Source of the DNA: Cunninghamia lanceolata | Taxonomy: Eukaryota; Streptophyta; Pinopsida; Cupressales; Cupressaceae | Length of the DNA: 64,000 nucleotides | Direction: 5' to 3' | Assembly: GCA_027924645.1 (NCBI GenBank) | Contig: BSBN01001751.1 | Coordinates: 806,001 to 870,000, forward strand | Shown here: in pieces, positions 9,769 through 20,962 of the stretch | Position numbering within the stretch: the stretch's first letter is position 1 | Layout of the letters: each line of letters begins with the position of its first letter | Notes under the pieces: generated by a model | Database searches by the model: none | What the model was told of the DNA's origin: nothing | What the model saw: only the letters and a program-made list of their open reading frames with translations | Translations under genes and position numbers: made by a program

Positions 9769-11023
9769 TGATGCAGAGGCATCCACACTAAAACCTTGAC
9801 ATACAGCGTGTATGTCTACAACCTTTCATCATCATCAAATTTCTGTTAACATAGTCAGGATCATCATATTTTCTCTGCCGACCGATATCCTCCTGTAGAC
9901 AAACATCCTGATGATGATACTCAACTTTATACTGATGACGAATATTCTGCCGAATATCCTCCTCCCGATCCACTTAACTCCTTGATGCCTTATGCCGATA
10001 CCAAAATACTTAGGGTCAGCAGGATAAACCTTTATCGGGTGATATTTCGGAATGTCCTGATGACGATTATCCTGATGACAATGACGTCATATGCAGTTCC
10101 TTCAATATCCTGCTGTTGGCCAAACTTAACATTATCGGCCCGCGATGATTTTATCAACCCGATCGACTAACTTATGCCGATATACTCTTCCTCGGCAACA
10201 CCTGATGATGATCACCCCGAAATGCATTTACCTTATGCAAACGATTGCATCATGCTCACCTCCATCTACTCGGATGACGCCCGAAGTAACTGCAGGATAT
10301 ACACAGAAATGTCCTGATGATGCCGTTGTGACGAATTTCCAACCTTAGCGAATTTTGATCCGCCGAACCTCCTGAGGTGACCCGATCTGCTTCCTGGACA
10401 ACTTTCCAGACTCTAACAACCAGCACGACCTAGCACATACCCATGCTAGGGTTCTCAACACCTCTCGACTGCGATCCTACAAACATACATGTGAACAAAC
10501 AGAAAATGCAAACTAAATCCTAAACTATTGTACATAGCCATTCCACCGATTCGACGAATCAACCGGTGGAATGGATCAGTGAATCCATGCAACCACCAGA
10601 ACAGCAACTCGATTACACAATGGAATTCAAAACAGAGAATGGACACAAACAGGATCTCTTTATTGATTTCAAAAGATGCAAATACAATACTCTGTCTCTC
10701 TCTCTGTCTCACTCTGTTTCTCCTCTTCAATCTAACTCCTTAATATGTCTAAAACCAACCGATCCTAATGCATAAATAGGAACTCCTCGCAAGTACTACC
10801 AACTCGACTCCAAGCGGCTGGGAGCTTCCAAGCAGCTGGGAGATCCAACTGAACATACAGCATAATAGCTATCCTAACAACCTACCTAAAAATAGTAAAG
10901 TATGGTCAACATGACCTTATTACATGCATTGGTCTTATAAAACCTTCTTGGAAACATTAACAAGACCTATAACTAACTAACTACCTCATGGAGGCCAGCT
11001 GTCAAGTAGGTGCTCCTGCACCA
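9769..11023 (-). repeat. LTR of element C (5' LTR in element sense)
   Basis: This 1,255-bp LTR is the partner of 6006-7529, with the same TGATGCAG and TGCACCA termini and about 3% divergence in the stretch compared. It lacks the 269-bp segment of the other copy. The TGACGTCA site is kept at 10082-10089. It is followed by the right TSD copy tttcc at 11024-11028. Confidence 0.88.
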
Positions 11024-11480
11024 TTTCCACTCTTTCCCAAATGAATTTTTAATTCATTTTATCTTCCCCATGTGAATTTTTAATTCACATCTAATCCATC
11101 TCACCCAACCTCATTTAATTCACCCCTTTCCCAAGATGAATTTACAACTCATATTCACAACCCTCCATTTTTAGAGATTAAATCGAGGCCCTCCACATCA
11201 CATGCATCCACAACCATTGATATCTCTAATCAATCTCCACCCTTGGATCAAATCCTCTCCCAAAAAACCTATAAATACACCATCTCTCAAGCCATTTTAT
11301 CATCCACAATTTGAGCAAAGTTATCATGCCAAAATCACTCCTCTTGAACTAGTTATACTTAGTGATTTGCATAGAATTTGAGAGCATCTCACATTACATT
11401 TGATCATCTTAGGTAAAGCTAGAGTGTTTGGGTGCAGCACTGTCCACCTTATCTTGGATTTGTGGGTCATTTTGAAGGTA
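11024..11480 (+). repeat. right part of the gypsy LTR split by element C
   Basis: It resumes the LTR that began at 5388, duplicating tttcc. It contains repeated gaatttttaattca words and a TATA box at 11270-11277 (TATAAATA) in sense orientation, about 900 bp into the rejoined LTR. The 3' boundary is not sharp. I could not identify a convincing primer-binding site, so the end near 11480 is approximate. Confidence 0.5.
11270..11277 (+). promoter_or_regulatory. TATA box of the split gypsy LTR
   Basis: TATAAATA in a cct-ataaatacacc context sits in the distal third of the LTR, a usual place for the U3 promoter. Confidence 0.5.
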
Positions 11481-11559
11481 TAACACTTGTTTTATGCATT
11501 TGTTTTATGTTTTCACTTTCATTTTGATTTCATAGATCACAATAACAACATTCTATTTG

Positions 11560-12770
11560 CATCGACTTGCATTGAAATTGTTATTAATGTCACTTCTTCT
11601 AAACAACTAGGGACTCGAATGTCAGAACCCATATTGACATCCCCTATTCCTGCATACACTTCTACTATTTACACCATACTACACAACCAAGTAATAGTGC
11701 TAACACATGTGTTGGGTTATCTACTCGAAATCTTGTTTATCATTATAGCACCATTCCATATAATTACATAAAATCCAAACCTAATGTCACTCCACCCACA
11801 TCTAAACCTCCTATCACTTTCCAAAAGTCTACTCATACATTGTCAGCTAGTACTTCGAATTCATTCCAATCTCTACCTGATTCATCTTCTAAACCTAACA
11901 TAAACCAATGGTTGAGAAATATGGAATCCATCTAACAACAATTGGCTAGCATAAGCAATAGTCCACCTAAACCTAATATGACAACACATTATATTGGTAT
12001 CTTTTTGTCCTATTCAATCCTAAGAGCTCAAATGCCCGAGAAGCTTGAAACCCCTCGCTTTGTGAAATATAATGGGAAGGGAGAGCTTAACAACCATGTG
12101 GCAACCTTTATAGCTATGTGTAGTGATTGCTTCTTTGAAGATGCAAACTTGGCAAAACTCTTTCCTAGGTCACTCAAAGACATAGTCTTGGATTGGTTTT
12201 TCTCTTTACCTCCTAATTCTATCACTTCTTTTTTCGCAATTAGTCAATAAATTCCTTGAACATTTCCAAGCAAACATTGGACCCCAAGTCTCTTTGACAG
12301 ACTTGGTTCATTACAAACAAGGAACAAAATAAAAAATAATAGATTTTATGGGTCATTATCAAGCCCTCTTCCCACAAGTCCAATATTCTATTATGGATGT
12401 CGATGTACCATCTTTATTGAAAACTTACAACCTCACATCTGTGATAAGATATTTTTGATGCACTATGATTCTTTCACTCATCTTTGCATGACTGTCCATG
12501 ATTACCAACTTTCAATTAGTCAGTATGAGCATAATCTTTCATCGGCTCTAGTTGGTCGATCCGAGGCCTCTCACAATCATCCATTAAAAAGACACAACAA
12601 AAAATTTATCAAAATCAATGCAATTTCAACTAGTAACTTTATAATTCCTTATAAATTGAAACCAAAAACAAGACATTTCACACCATTATCTGAGTCTCTC
12701 TACTCTAAAATGACACAACTTTTGAATAAAATATCATCAAGCTTCCACCTGTTAGACCTCTTGATCTAAG
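11560..12770 (+). pseudogene. gypsy B1 Gag (decayed)
   Basis: This is a retrotransposon-gag domain of a Ty3/gypsy element. The best block is PRFVKYNGKGELNNHVATF, then CSDCFFEDANLAKLFPRSLK and a WFFSLPPNSITSF segment. It aligns closely with B2 (31640-32845), whose copy shows that the first roughly 100 codons of gag are missing here. The join to LTR-like sequence lies near 11555. Several stops and shifts occur (for example after 12250). A basic segment at 12580-12700 precedes the zinc-finger/protease part. The family resembles Athila-like or related gypsy Gag; lineage is not certain. Confidence 0.75.
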
Positions 12771-14032
12771 AAAGATTCAGTCATCTTCCTTTGATTCGAA
12801 GGCCTGTTATCAATTTCACCACTCCGTCAGTTATGACACTGAAATATGTATGTGTCATAAACATGAAGTTCAATATCTCATTGATGCCAATCTCATCCAA
12901 GTTGCTAGTGTGAATGAAAAAGGGAATAAATTAGTGTCTGCTCTTAATCAAAATCTTCAAATATATATTGATCCTTTACCTCATCATGAATATAGTTTTG
13001 TACATCTATCTCAAGAACAAGACTATGAAGGTGATATTTGCATGGTGGATGCTTGCCCTCATAAAGAACAAGTGAAATTAGAACCTGCTATATCTTTTAC
13101 TCCACATGATGCTACTATTGAAGCTCTTGATGGACCTATTTACATTACAATTCGAATCAATGATAAACCTATAAGAGGTGCTATGGTAGATCTTATCTGC
13201 ATGGTAAATGTAATAATTGAAGAGTTTCTCTACATGCATTGTTTACACCATGATCACTACAATGTATCAAAAATCATGATTATAGCACATGATGGATCTA
13301 TCCTTCCAACTCTTGGTGCCTTGACCCTCAATGTCAAACTTGGGCCAAGAACCCTGGATGCTAATTTTGTCATCATACCCACATTAGACTTATTTCATGT
13401 GAAATTGGCATGGATCTGCTCCATGAAGGTTATCCCCTCTATGGTTCATATGTGATCAAAGTTTCCATTTGAGGGACACGTGCACACTATATATCACAAT
13501 CGGTACCTACCCATCACTCGACATGGACATTTTACACTTGACTACTTTTAGCCACAACCAGTTGGAGTCGCTCGATCTAGAGAGGATTTATTCTTCTTGT
13601 CATATCAAAAGTTTAAAGGAAAGAAAATTGTAGTCATCTCTTAGTAACATACCTCCTTGATCTTCTAAGGCTATGACAGTAGTTCCCCCTGTCCAACATG
13701 TGGTGAATGAAGCTAAGCCCAAATTGAAAGTTCTTCACTGTCCCCAAGCGCTTGGTAGATATGTTGAGGTTCCCCCTCCACTATCCATTCAAGGACAATG
13801 GGGCAACCTTTGAGCACAAAACAAACCTCCCCACAATTGCAATATAACTTTTGTACCACCCGCCTTTGTGGAGACTAGTGGAAATCAATCAATTGTGCAT
13901 GTGTTATTTCTTGAGGTTTCTCAACTGCTTGAGGATGCTCATGTACTTCACCTATTTCACAAGTTGAGAAGGAAGAGCAACCCACATTGAGGAACCCTTC
14001 CCCCATGGTCTCCCAATGTTTGGAGGTTTGTT
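12771..14032 (+). pseudogene. gypsy B1 zinc-finger and protease region (decayed)
   Basis: This is the C-terminal half of the B1 gag-pro polyprotein. The remains of an H/C finger (CHKHEVQYLIDANLIQ) are followed by a long linker. A degenerate retropepsin reads RGAMVDLICMVNVI, where the usual ALIDxGSSVNVI is lost, so the active site is not credible. GALTLNVKLGPRTLDANFVI and IIPTLDLFHVKLAW follow, as in B2. From 13450 the homology to B2 (46320-46925) continues through many stops, including the EVPPPLSIQGQWGNL stretch. It is cut off near 14032, where a different LTR begins. No RT is present. Confidence 0.68.
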
Positions 14033-14503
14033 TGCAAGAAATGTGGGTAGATAGTGGTCTGGAGATCTAGTCCTCAGTCAAGTCTTTGTAGTTGGTTTAT
14101 ACCCCGGTCAAGTAGCTAGAGATTGATAGAAAAACATAAAGAATATCAAACATAACATCACATACACATCAAAATAAGATACCACAGGTTTACCCGGTAC
14201 TTGTAGATCTCTGTATATATGTATTAATAGCCATCAAATGAGTACATCATCTATCCATCCCTTGACATGTCTAATTCTCTACCTCATCAGTTACATTCAT
14301 GACTTCTATGTCATTCTTTATGTTAGAATCTATTACACATCATACTCTTGTTCTCATATATCATATCCTATATCAATATATACTATATCAATCATATAGG
14401 GATGTGTTATTTATCATCTTCTATAGGATTGCACCCTCCACATAGTGTGTGTACCAGCTTTTGATTGGCTCCTCTTTATTCTTTATACTCTACTAACATC
14501 ATC
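14033..14503 (-). repeat. probable 3' LTR of minus-strand gypsy J
   Basis: On the minus strand this stretch starts TGATGTTAGTAGAG straight after a purine run (gtgtggggggga, 14504-14516). It ends TTCTTGCA where homology of B1 to B2 stops. Size (about 470 bp), TG/CA ends and the adjoining purine run fit an LTR. No second copy is in the window, so this is a moderate call. Confidence 0.45.
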
Positions 14504-14686
14504 CCCCCCACACAATTATGTCTTGTCCTCAAGACATGAAAAATTAGCTGCAAGGTAGGCGAGTCTTGTAGATTTTCTTGAGCTATGCTAGACTAGTGTC
14601 CAAGTGCTTCTTGGCTTTAACCAACATAGATATTTGTCCTTCTACTTTTATGTATATATCCTCTGCTTCTTCGATACTTGCCATTA
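14504..14686 (-). pseudogene. gypsy J coding tail (fragment)
   Basis: The minus-strand frame with MASIEEAEDIYIKVEGQIS and LVKAKKHLDTSLA leads towards a polypurine tract, as the end of a gypsy polyprotein would. It has no recognisable catalytic motif. It is cut by the D1 LTR at 14687. The function is not identifiable from this fragment. Confidence 0.3.
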
Positions 14687-15558
14687 TGATGCAGGAGCAT
14701 CCAGTGGTGTAAGGGCAATCTTGCATCACCCAAAAAGATGTTGATTCAAAATCATTGCAGTTGTTTTCATTTCTTTCCATAATTAGTATTTCTGGTTCCA
14801 TAATCAATTGAATAATGATGTAGGACTTTCAGTTTTTCCAAACTACTAAAAATAGCAAACTACTAGTTTTGGAAAGTTTAACAACCATTTCAGGAAAGTT
14901 TTCATTTGAGCATGGATTGAAGTGAAAATTTACAACAAGCTTCATAAATGAAATATAAGACTTTTGGCGAAGGAATTAGGCAAAGATCATTTGTGAGCTA
15001 AAAGATATTAAAGTTTTTGTTTTCTGAAAAGCCCCTAAATTTTTTTGAAACTAGATATGAGGTACTAAAACATCCCATAACACCTTGAAGAGTTTACAGA
15101 AATCTATTTACAAATTTCTTGCATGATAGTTCACATCAGGAGCTTTTTGGCACTTAAAACAGTTTGTTAATCAAATACCCAGATAAAAAGTTATGATTCC
15201 CGGAAGTTGACCTACTTTTGGAGGGAGTTGCAAATTTCAAAGTTTAGCTGGAGGCCGCTAAAAAGTGCTAATTATGACTATTTTTGGGAACCCTGGGTGG
15301 TAGTGGAGTTAAGGAGGAAAGTGTAGAATTAAGAATAGGTGGGAAAATATAAACCCTAGCTGATTTGGGGTTACAGAAGGCAGATGATTCCAGAGCCTGG
15401 TGATGTGTAGCTAAAGTGTGTTGCAGCCTGTGGAGGATTGAGTCCTCTGATTGTAATTGAGCTTCTGTAATGTAATGAGTTGTCCAAATCATTAAAAAAA
15501 TATTCTATTTTATGTGTGCAATTTCTATTGTTGTCTGTTTTATGATTTAGCCCCTTCA
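14687..15558 (+). repeat. 5' LTR of gypsy D1
   Basis: This 872-bp LTR runs TGATGCAGGAG to CCCCTTCA. It matches the D2 LTR at 61124-61969 along its length, including the gcatccagtggtg start and the tcctggatt-like promoter half. A primer-binding site follows 5 bp after its end. Confidence 0.87.
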
Positions 15559-15563
15559 TCAAG

Positions 15564-15575
15564 TGGTATCAAAGC
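15564..15575 (+). other. primer-binding site of D1
   Basis: TGGTATCAAAGC matches the initiator tRNA-Met PBS with one change (the D2 copy at 61975-61986 has the consensus TGGTATCAGAGC). Confidence 0.85.
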
Positions 15576-15650
15576 AAGGGTTCCTAAGTGTGTAGATAGA
15601 TCGCCGACCGTGAGGCAGTTTGCACTAGGACATGAGTTTGTGGGTTTGCT

Positions 15651-16090
15651 ATGGAGATCAAGATGCCTCCACAAAAAAATTGTGTTGAGAGGAATGCTTT
15701 GACAGAGGAGGGTTTTACAGCCCTACAAAGGCAGATCATGCATTGCAAGAGGAGCTGTAAAGAGGGTTTGAGCTGAGAATAAGAGAAGAAAGTGAAGATG
15801 AAGTTGAAGAAGAGCTATCTAAGGAAGAACAAGAAGCTTCAGGAGATCCTACATGAGTTAGGTTATTGAGGGTCATTTCAAAGATTGGAAAGAGGCTCAA
15901 GATCGAAGTTTCTACATATTCTGGAGATTTGAATCCAGAACAACTTATTGATTGGATCAATGACATGGAAGAGTATTTTGAGTATGAAGATGTGGAGGAC
16001 CTAGATCGGGTCAAGTTTGCAAAGACAAAGTTGAAGGGCCATGCTAGTATTTGGTGGACAAAGGTCTAGTTGGAGAGAAATAGAAGAGGA
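15651..16090 (+). pseudogene. gypsy D1 Gag with internal deletion
   Basis: This is the N-terminal part of a Ty3/gypsy Gag. The family start is the MPPQ codon run at about 15663. A shift near 15740 breaks the first helix. The core resumes with EVSTYSGDLNPEQLIDWIND and ends KFAKTKLKGHASIWWTKV at 16067, closed by a stop. Compared with D2, about 590 bp are missing next, between similar ggaaaga/ggaagga words. The second half of the gag domain, the RGG tail and the zinc knuckle are all absent. The frame then re-enters at KTNRRPEGNAQVAHVDEDAQ. Confidence 0.82.
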
Positions 16091-16530
16091 AAAGGAAAGA
16101 CAAATAGAAGACCTGAAGGTAATGCACAAGTTGCACATGTAGATGAAGATGCACAGTCTAAGCATTTCGAAGATGCTGAAAGGGGAGAAAACCTAGTTGT
16201 CAAAAGAACTTTTTTGAATGAGGAGAAAGAACCAAATTAGAGGAAGAGTTTATTCTGCACAAGGTGCAAATCTGAAGGTAAGTGTTGTGATATTATTATT
16301 GATAGTGGAAGCACTGACAATCTTGTTTTAGAGGAGATGGTTGACAAGTTGAAGTTGACAAGAACAAAGCATCCACACCCATATCGAATCACATGTTTGC
16401 AGAAGGACCATAGAGATTTGGTCAATAAGCAGTGTTTAGTTAAGTTCAAGATTGGTGACTACCATGATGAGGTGTTGTGTGACATCATACCAATGGATAC
16501 ATGTCATATGTTATTGGGGAGGCTATGACA
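16091..16530 (+). pseudogene. gypsy D1 aspartic protease
   Basis: This is the protease of the D1 polyprotein. The linker NRRPEGNAQVAHVDEDAQS matches D2. After a stop near 16230 comes LFCTRCKSEGKCCD and the active site IIIDSGSTDNLV (Asp-Ser-Gly kept). The distal DIIPMDTCHMLLGRL motif, close to the element C protease, marks its end. Separate stops flank it on both sides. The D family and element C share this protease type. Confidence 0.83.
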
Positions 16531-17510
16531 GTATGATAGGAGCGCTATCCATGATGGCCATGCAAACACATATTCCCTAATGAAGGATGGAGTTCATCAT
16601 AAGTTGAAGCCCTTGAAGGAGGTGAAAGAAAAGGTATGCAGTACTGCTAGAATTTGGTTAGTAGATGGTAGAAAATTTTTGGAGGGTATGAAGGATGAGC
16701 GTCATTGCTTTGCATTGATTCATAAGATCGGTCAAGAGAAATGTGAAGATGTACTAATAGAAGTTTTAGATATGTTGGAAGAATTTGAGGATATTGTCTC
16801 TGATAATGTACTAGAAGGTTTACCTCCAGTGAGGAAGATAAGTCATCAAATGGATTTGATACCAGGAGCTAGTTTGCTGAATAAGGCAGCCAATAGAATG
16901 ATTCCTCCAGAGAATGAAGAGTTGAATAGACAAGTTCATGAATTGTTGAGGAAGGGACTGATAAGGGAGAGCCTAAGTCCATGTGCGGTACCTGTAGTAC
17001 TAGCACCGAAGAAAGATGGAGAGTGGAGGATGTGTACAAACTCTCGAGCCATCAATAAGATCATGATCAAGTATAGATTTCCATTGTCTAGAATGTATGA
17101 CATAATGGATTGTTTGAGTGGAGCCAAGTACTTCACAAAGATTGACCTGAAGAGTGGGTATCACCAGATCTAAATTAGAAGGAGACGAATGGAAAATAGC
17201 CTTTAAGACAAAGGAAGGTATGTATGAGTGGTTAGTCATGCCATTTGGGCTAACCAATGCACCAAGCACATTCATGCAGTACATGAACAAGGTATTCAAA
17301 GAATTTTTGGGAAGTTTTGTTGTTTTTTATTTGGATGACATTTTGATCTTCAATAAGACTTGGGATGAGCATCTGATGCATATTAGAAGAGTTTTAGAGA
17401 AGTTGAGGGAGGAGAAGTTGCTGATTAATATGAAGAAATGTAGTTTTGCAATGGAGTTGGTATACCTAGGATTTGTTGTCTTAGAGGAAGGTCTTAAGAT
17501 GGACCCATAA
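16531..17510 (+). pseudogene. gypsy D1 reverse transcriptase
   Basis: This is a Ty3/gypsy reverse transcriptase. Blocks in order: HQMDLIPGASLLNKAANRM, ELLRKGLIRESLSPCAVPVV, LAPKKDGEWRMCTNSRAINK, FTKIDLKSGYHQI, then after a one-base shift at about 17170 WKIAFKTKEGMYEWLVMPFG, LTNAPSTFMQYMNKVF and the catalytic VFYLDDILIFNK (YLDD kept). CSFAMELVYLGFVV ends the palm/thumb. The upstream 16580-16850 stretch is the protease-RT linker. The catalytic residues look whole, but the shift and a stop at 17508 inactivate it. Confidence 0.93.
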
Positions 17511-18284
17511 AAGTAAGGGCTATCATTGAATGGCCTACGCCAAGGAGTGCTATAGAGGTATGATCTTTTCAGGGTTTGACAAGTTTTTACAGAAAGTTTA
17601 TCAGGAATTTTAGTAGCATTTGTGTACCTCTAATAGAGATAATGAGAGGGGCTAGAAAAGAGTTTAGATGGACTAAAGGAGTAGACAAAAACTTTGGTAC
17701 ATTGAAGCAGAAAGTTATAGAGCAACCTATTTTGGCACTTCGAGATTTCAATAGGGTATTTCAGGTAGATTGTGATGCTAGTGGCAGTGCCATAGGAGTT
17801 GTTTTGAGCCAAGAAGGTAAGCCCATTGCCTATTTTAGTAAGAATATTAATGATGCCAAGAAAAAGTATTTTGTATATGACTAGGAGTTTTATGCAATAG
17901 TTCAGGCTTTGAAGAAATGGAGACATTATTTGTTTCCAAAAGAGTTTGATTTATATACTAATCATCAAGGTTTACAATATCTTAATAGTCAAGGAAAGTT
18001 GAACCAGAGGCACTTAAAATGGGTTGAGTTTTTGCATAGTTATACTTTTGTTTTGAAGAACAAGAGTGGGAAGTCCAACAGAGTTGTAGATGCCTTGAGT
18101 AGAAGGCAAAATTTGTTGACAGAAATGAAGATAGAGGTTGTTGGGTTCGATGAGCTCAAAAGTTTGTATCCTGAAGATCTAGATTTTGTAGAGGCTTGGA
18201 AAGCTTGTTTGGAACCTATTGCTTTGGACAGGATAAAATGGTTGGATTTCATAATCCAAGATGGCATGTTGTTTAGAGGAAGCT
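17511..18284 (+). pseudogene. gypsy D1 RT connection and RNase H
   Basis: It continues from RT after a stop. LTSFYRKFIRNFSSICVPL is the usual segment between RT and RNase H, followed by FRWTKGVDKNFGTLKQKV. RNase H starts at VDCDASGSAIGVVLSQEGKP (first Asp). Then YFVYD is followed by a stop at 17882 and by EFYAIVQALKKWRHYLF (Glu), YTNHQGLQYLNSQ (third position, normally TDH) and NRVVDALSRR (final Asp). The TDH aspartate is replaced by Asn. The C-terminal linker toward integrase runs to 18284. Confidence 0.9.
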
Positions 18285-18514
18285 AGTTGTACATTCTAAA
18301 GAGTTCCATGAGAGAGAACATGAATAAGGAGAAGCATAGTGGGGGATTAGCTAGACACTTTGGTCAAGATAAGACCATTACTACTATTGGTGAGATATAT
18401 TATTGGCCATAGTTGCAGCAGGATGTGAGAAAATTTGTGCAGAGTTGCAGAGTGTGTAAGATGGCAAAAGGAACAAGTCAGAATACAGGGCTATATCCAC
18501 CTTTGTGTAATTGC
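18285..18514 (+). pseudogene. gypsy D1 integrase zinc domain (truncated)
   Basis: This is the N-terminal HHCC zinc domain of a gypsy integrase: EKHSGGLARHFGQDKT supplies the two histidines and CRVCKMAKGTSQNTGLYPPL the two cysteines. The catalytic core is gone. Homology stops abruptly at about 18514, where unrelated AT-rich sequence begins. Confidence 0.85.
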
Positions 18515-20962
18515 ATTCCGAAAAAATAGCACCTCCATACTCAAAAACATACACTTGCAACATTAGGAAAAATCTCCCCTTTGAGTATCATTCTTTTGTT
18601 TCTAGTGTTGGAAAACTTTTCATATTTCAAATGCATGTCAGAGTTTAAACTTCGACTTGCATTTGACAATGCAAAGGAAAAACATGCATATCAGAGTTTA
18701 ACACCCAATTTGCATAAGGGGTAAACTTTTGAAGGATATCATGTACATCAGAGTTTAAACTTCGATGCGCATATGAGGTAGGTTCAAAAGGGGATGTAGA
18801 TCATAGTTTAAACTCTGACCTACATATTGGCACAAGTTTTTGGTAAGACAAAAATATGTCATGTGGAGTTTAAATTCTACAAGACATATGACTTGGGTGT
18901 TACATGTTATGGCAAATAAAGGAAGCTTAGGATGTAATGCAGACTTTAAACTTTGCATAACATCCTAAGCTAGATTTTATACAGAGTTTAAAGTTTGCAT
19001 TACATCTGATAGGGGTAAAGCATGGTGTAAGACATTCAAGATGTCGTGCAGGGTATGATATCCACACAACATCCTAAACTTTGGATGTTGTGTGGGGACC
19101 AAACCCCACACAACATCCATCATAGGATTGTGCCTAAACAATCTTCATACAAATAAATAGGTAAATGGGGTTGTTTAGAGTTTAACCTCTGGACAACCCA
19201 TGATCATTTGATTATGTTGTTTGGAGGTTAAACTTTGAATGACATTGATCAATCAACCACAACAAGCACAAGCTAAGGAAAACATGACCTAGGGTTTTAA
19301 ACAAATGAAACAAAACACTTAAACAAAACATGATTGAAAACAAAAGAGATATACAATGAGGTCATTAAAATGAAAACCCTATCTAGATAACACACATAGA
19401 ACCTAGGTCTAAAAGGAACAATAAGTAGACAACATAGAGACACAATACAAAGATAAACTAAAAATACAAAGGAAAGGAAATAACATACCTGTGATCAACG
19501 GCGAACATAAATCTAATAAGGGAAGTAGATTCATGATGATCTTGGTTGCCTAGGGCATGGAGGTGATAGGAAAATGATACACATCAACAACAATTGAAGA
19601 AAAAGAAATGAAAAGCAAATATAAAGCATAAGAATATTTAGTAAGTCTTCTTACACAAACTGTCATTAAAGTCAAGCGTGCCAGTATAGGAGTCTAATTG
19701 CGGAATTCTTTTCCACAATTACATCCTATATGCAAATGTAAATATTTTTTCTACATTTACATCCTATATGCAAGTGCACTAAATTTTAACGCAATTACAC
19801 CCAAGCACCAAAAAATGACTAACACTTGGAAAAAAAATAAAAAATGACAAAATACTTAAAACGAACTATGATCCTAATCAAAGAGATTTTTTGAGGGATC
19901 AAACCACACTTGAGATGACCTAGAAATGTCTTGATTCACATGCTTAGAGGATGTGGGCTATGAAACAAACAAGTTTTGTAGGGGTTATCCCACGAATTGA
20001 GCTATCTAGAATTCAAGGATAACAATGAGTCAAAGAGAAAGATCAGGAATATCATAATTTACCTTAGAAATTTTAGAACAGAGATCGATGATATCAACAG
20101 GTGACTAGCTGATGTGGAGAGGAAAATAAGTAAATGGAAAATTTAGGTACACATTACCCTTAGTCCAAGTGGCAAGATTTTAACTCTCACCATTTCTAGG
20201 TAAAGGAGCTACAAGGTGAGACTTAGAGCACAGGTGGACTTGGTTGTTGCTAGCGAACAAGACAAAGAAAGTGAAGCGATTCAAGAGGAAGACCAAACTG
20301 CTACCATGTGATGACATTTCTCATTTTTATGTTGTTTCTTTCAATATGCTCTAAAACTGTGATTTTTAAAGACTTGTTAACTATCTTTTAAGTTAGTTGT
20401 CTTCAAAAAGCCATTATTATTTTGAAGATAGTTATTTTATTACAAGGCTATATACTAAGCCTGTTGATACTTAGAGGATCGTTTGGCAAACTTTGTGTTT
20501 TTGATAGGTCATTTTTGTGTTATTTTATATTTCAATTATTTTCAATATATGAATGGAAGCTTGAGAAGTTGAATTTGGAGATCGTAAACTTTGTGTTATG
20601 GTGAATGAATGTATATTCTTCTTATGTTGAATATCTATTAGTTTTTGAGTTGTAGATTTATATTGAAGTAAATGGAAATCTTTATTAAGGCTCATTGTTG
20701 TAGTTATTTTTCTTTTGATGAATGATTGCAGTTGTGATTATGTTGTGAAGATTATAAGTTTATGATTTTGGTTAAATGAATTCTTTGTGGTTCTTAATTG
20801 TTTAGTTGTTCATTGGATCCATTGTCTTTATTACTTTCTAGTTAAAACCACTGCCTTTTCTACTTTCTGGTTAAAAGCACACATAGTTTTAATTCATTTA
20901 AGATTACACCTTATAAAATAAGTAGAGAGTCATTGCAACCAGACTCAACTGTTAGTATAGTT
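18515..20962. other. non-coding region between D1 and copia-2
   Basis: I find no protein-coding domain here. The first 700 bp hold a dense palindrome ladder (separate entry). Further palindrome-like words with A/T cores occur at 19690-19800 (for example taattg...caatta). From 19260 to 20960 the sequence is AT-rich and unassigned. It may be LTR or untranslated retroelement sequence. Confidence 0.4.
18628..19250. repeat. ladder of imperfect palindromes sharing a TTTAAA-type core
   Basis: At least eight consecutive imperfect inverted repeats occur, most centred on (a)gtttaaact-like cores, with different arms in each. Clear ones: 18628-18665 (CAAATGCA/TGCATTTG), 18794-18825 (ATGTAG/CTACAT), 18854-18889 (ATATGTC/GACATAT), 18925-18970 (GCTTAGGATGT/ACATCCTAAGC), 19062-19095 (CCACACAACATCC/GGATGTTGTGTGG) and 19168-19199 (GGGTTGT/ACAACCC). 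In the three at 18794, 18854 and 18925 the symmetry centre falls exactly on the middle of TTTAAA. The bases 18931-18955 also recur inverted at about 18982-19007. Confidence 0.85.

Larger units (their letters stand above)
6006..11023 (-). mobile_element. element C: non-autonomous gypsy with gag and protease only
   Basis: This is a structurally complete LTR element on the minus strand. It has two LTRs (6006-7529 and 9769-11023), a 5-bp TSD (tttcc), an initiator-Met-type PBS, a polypurine tract, and an internal region of only about 2.24 kb. That region encodes gag, a zinc knuckle and an aspartic protease. No RT, RNase H or integrase is present, so it must have used enzymes from a relative. Its gag and protease resemble those of D1 and D2 in this window, a natural helper family. 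A 270-bp stretch of the LTRs differs at about eight positions by eye, so the insertion looks younger than most elements here. Confidence 0.88.

Noticed and set aside
20160..20310. Possible end of a gypsy integrase on the plus strand
   Set aside because: Some words recall a polyprotein tail, but no motif holds in any frame.
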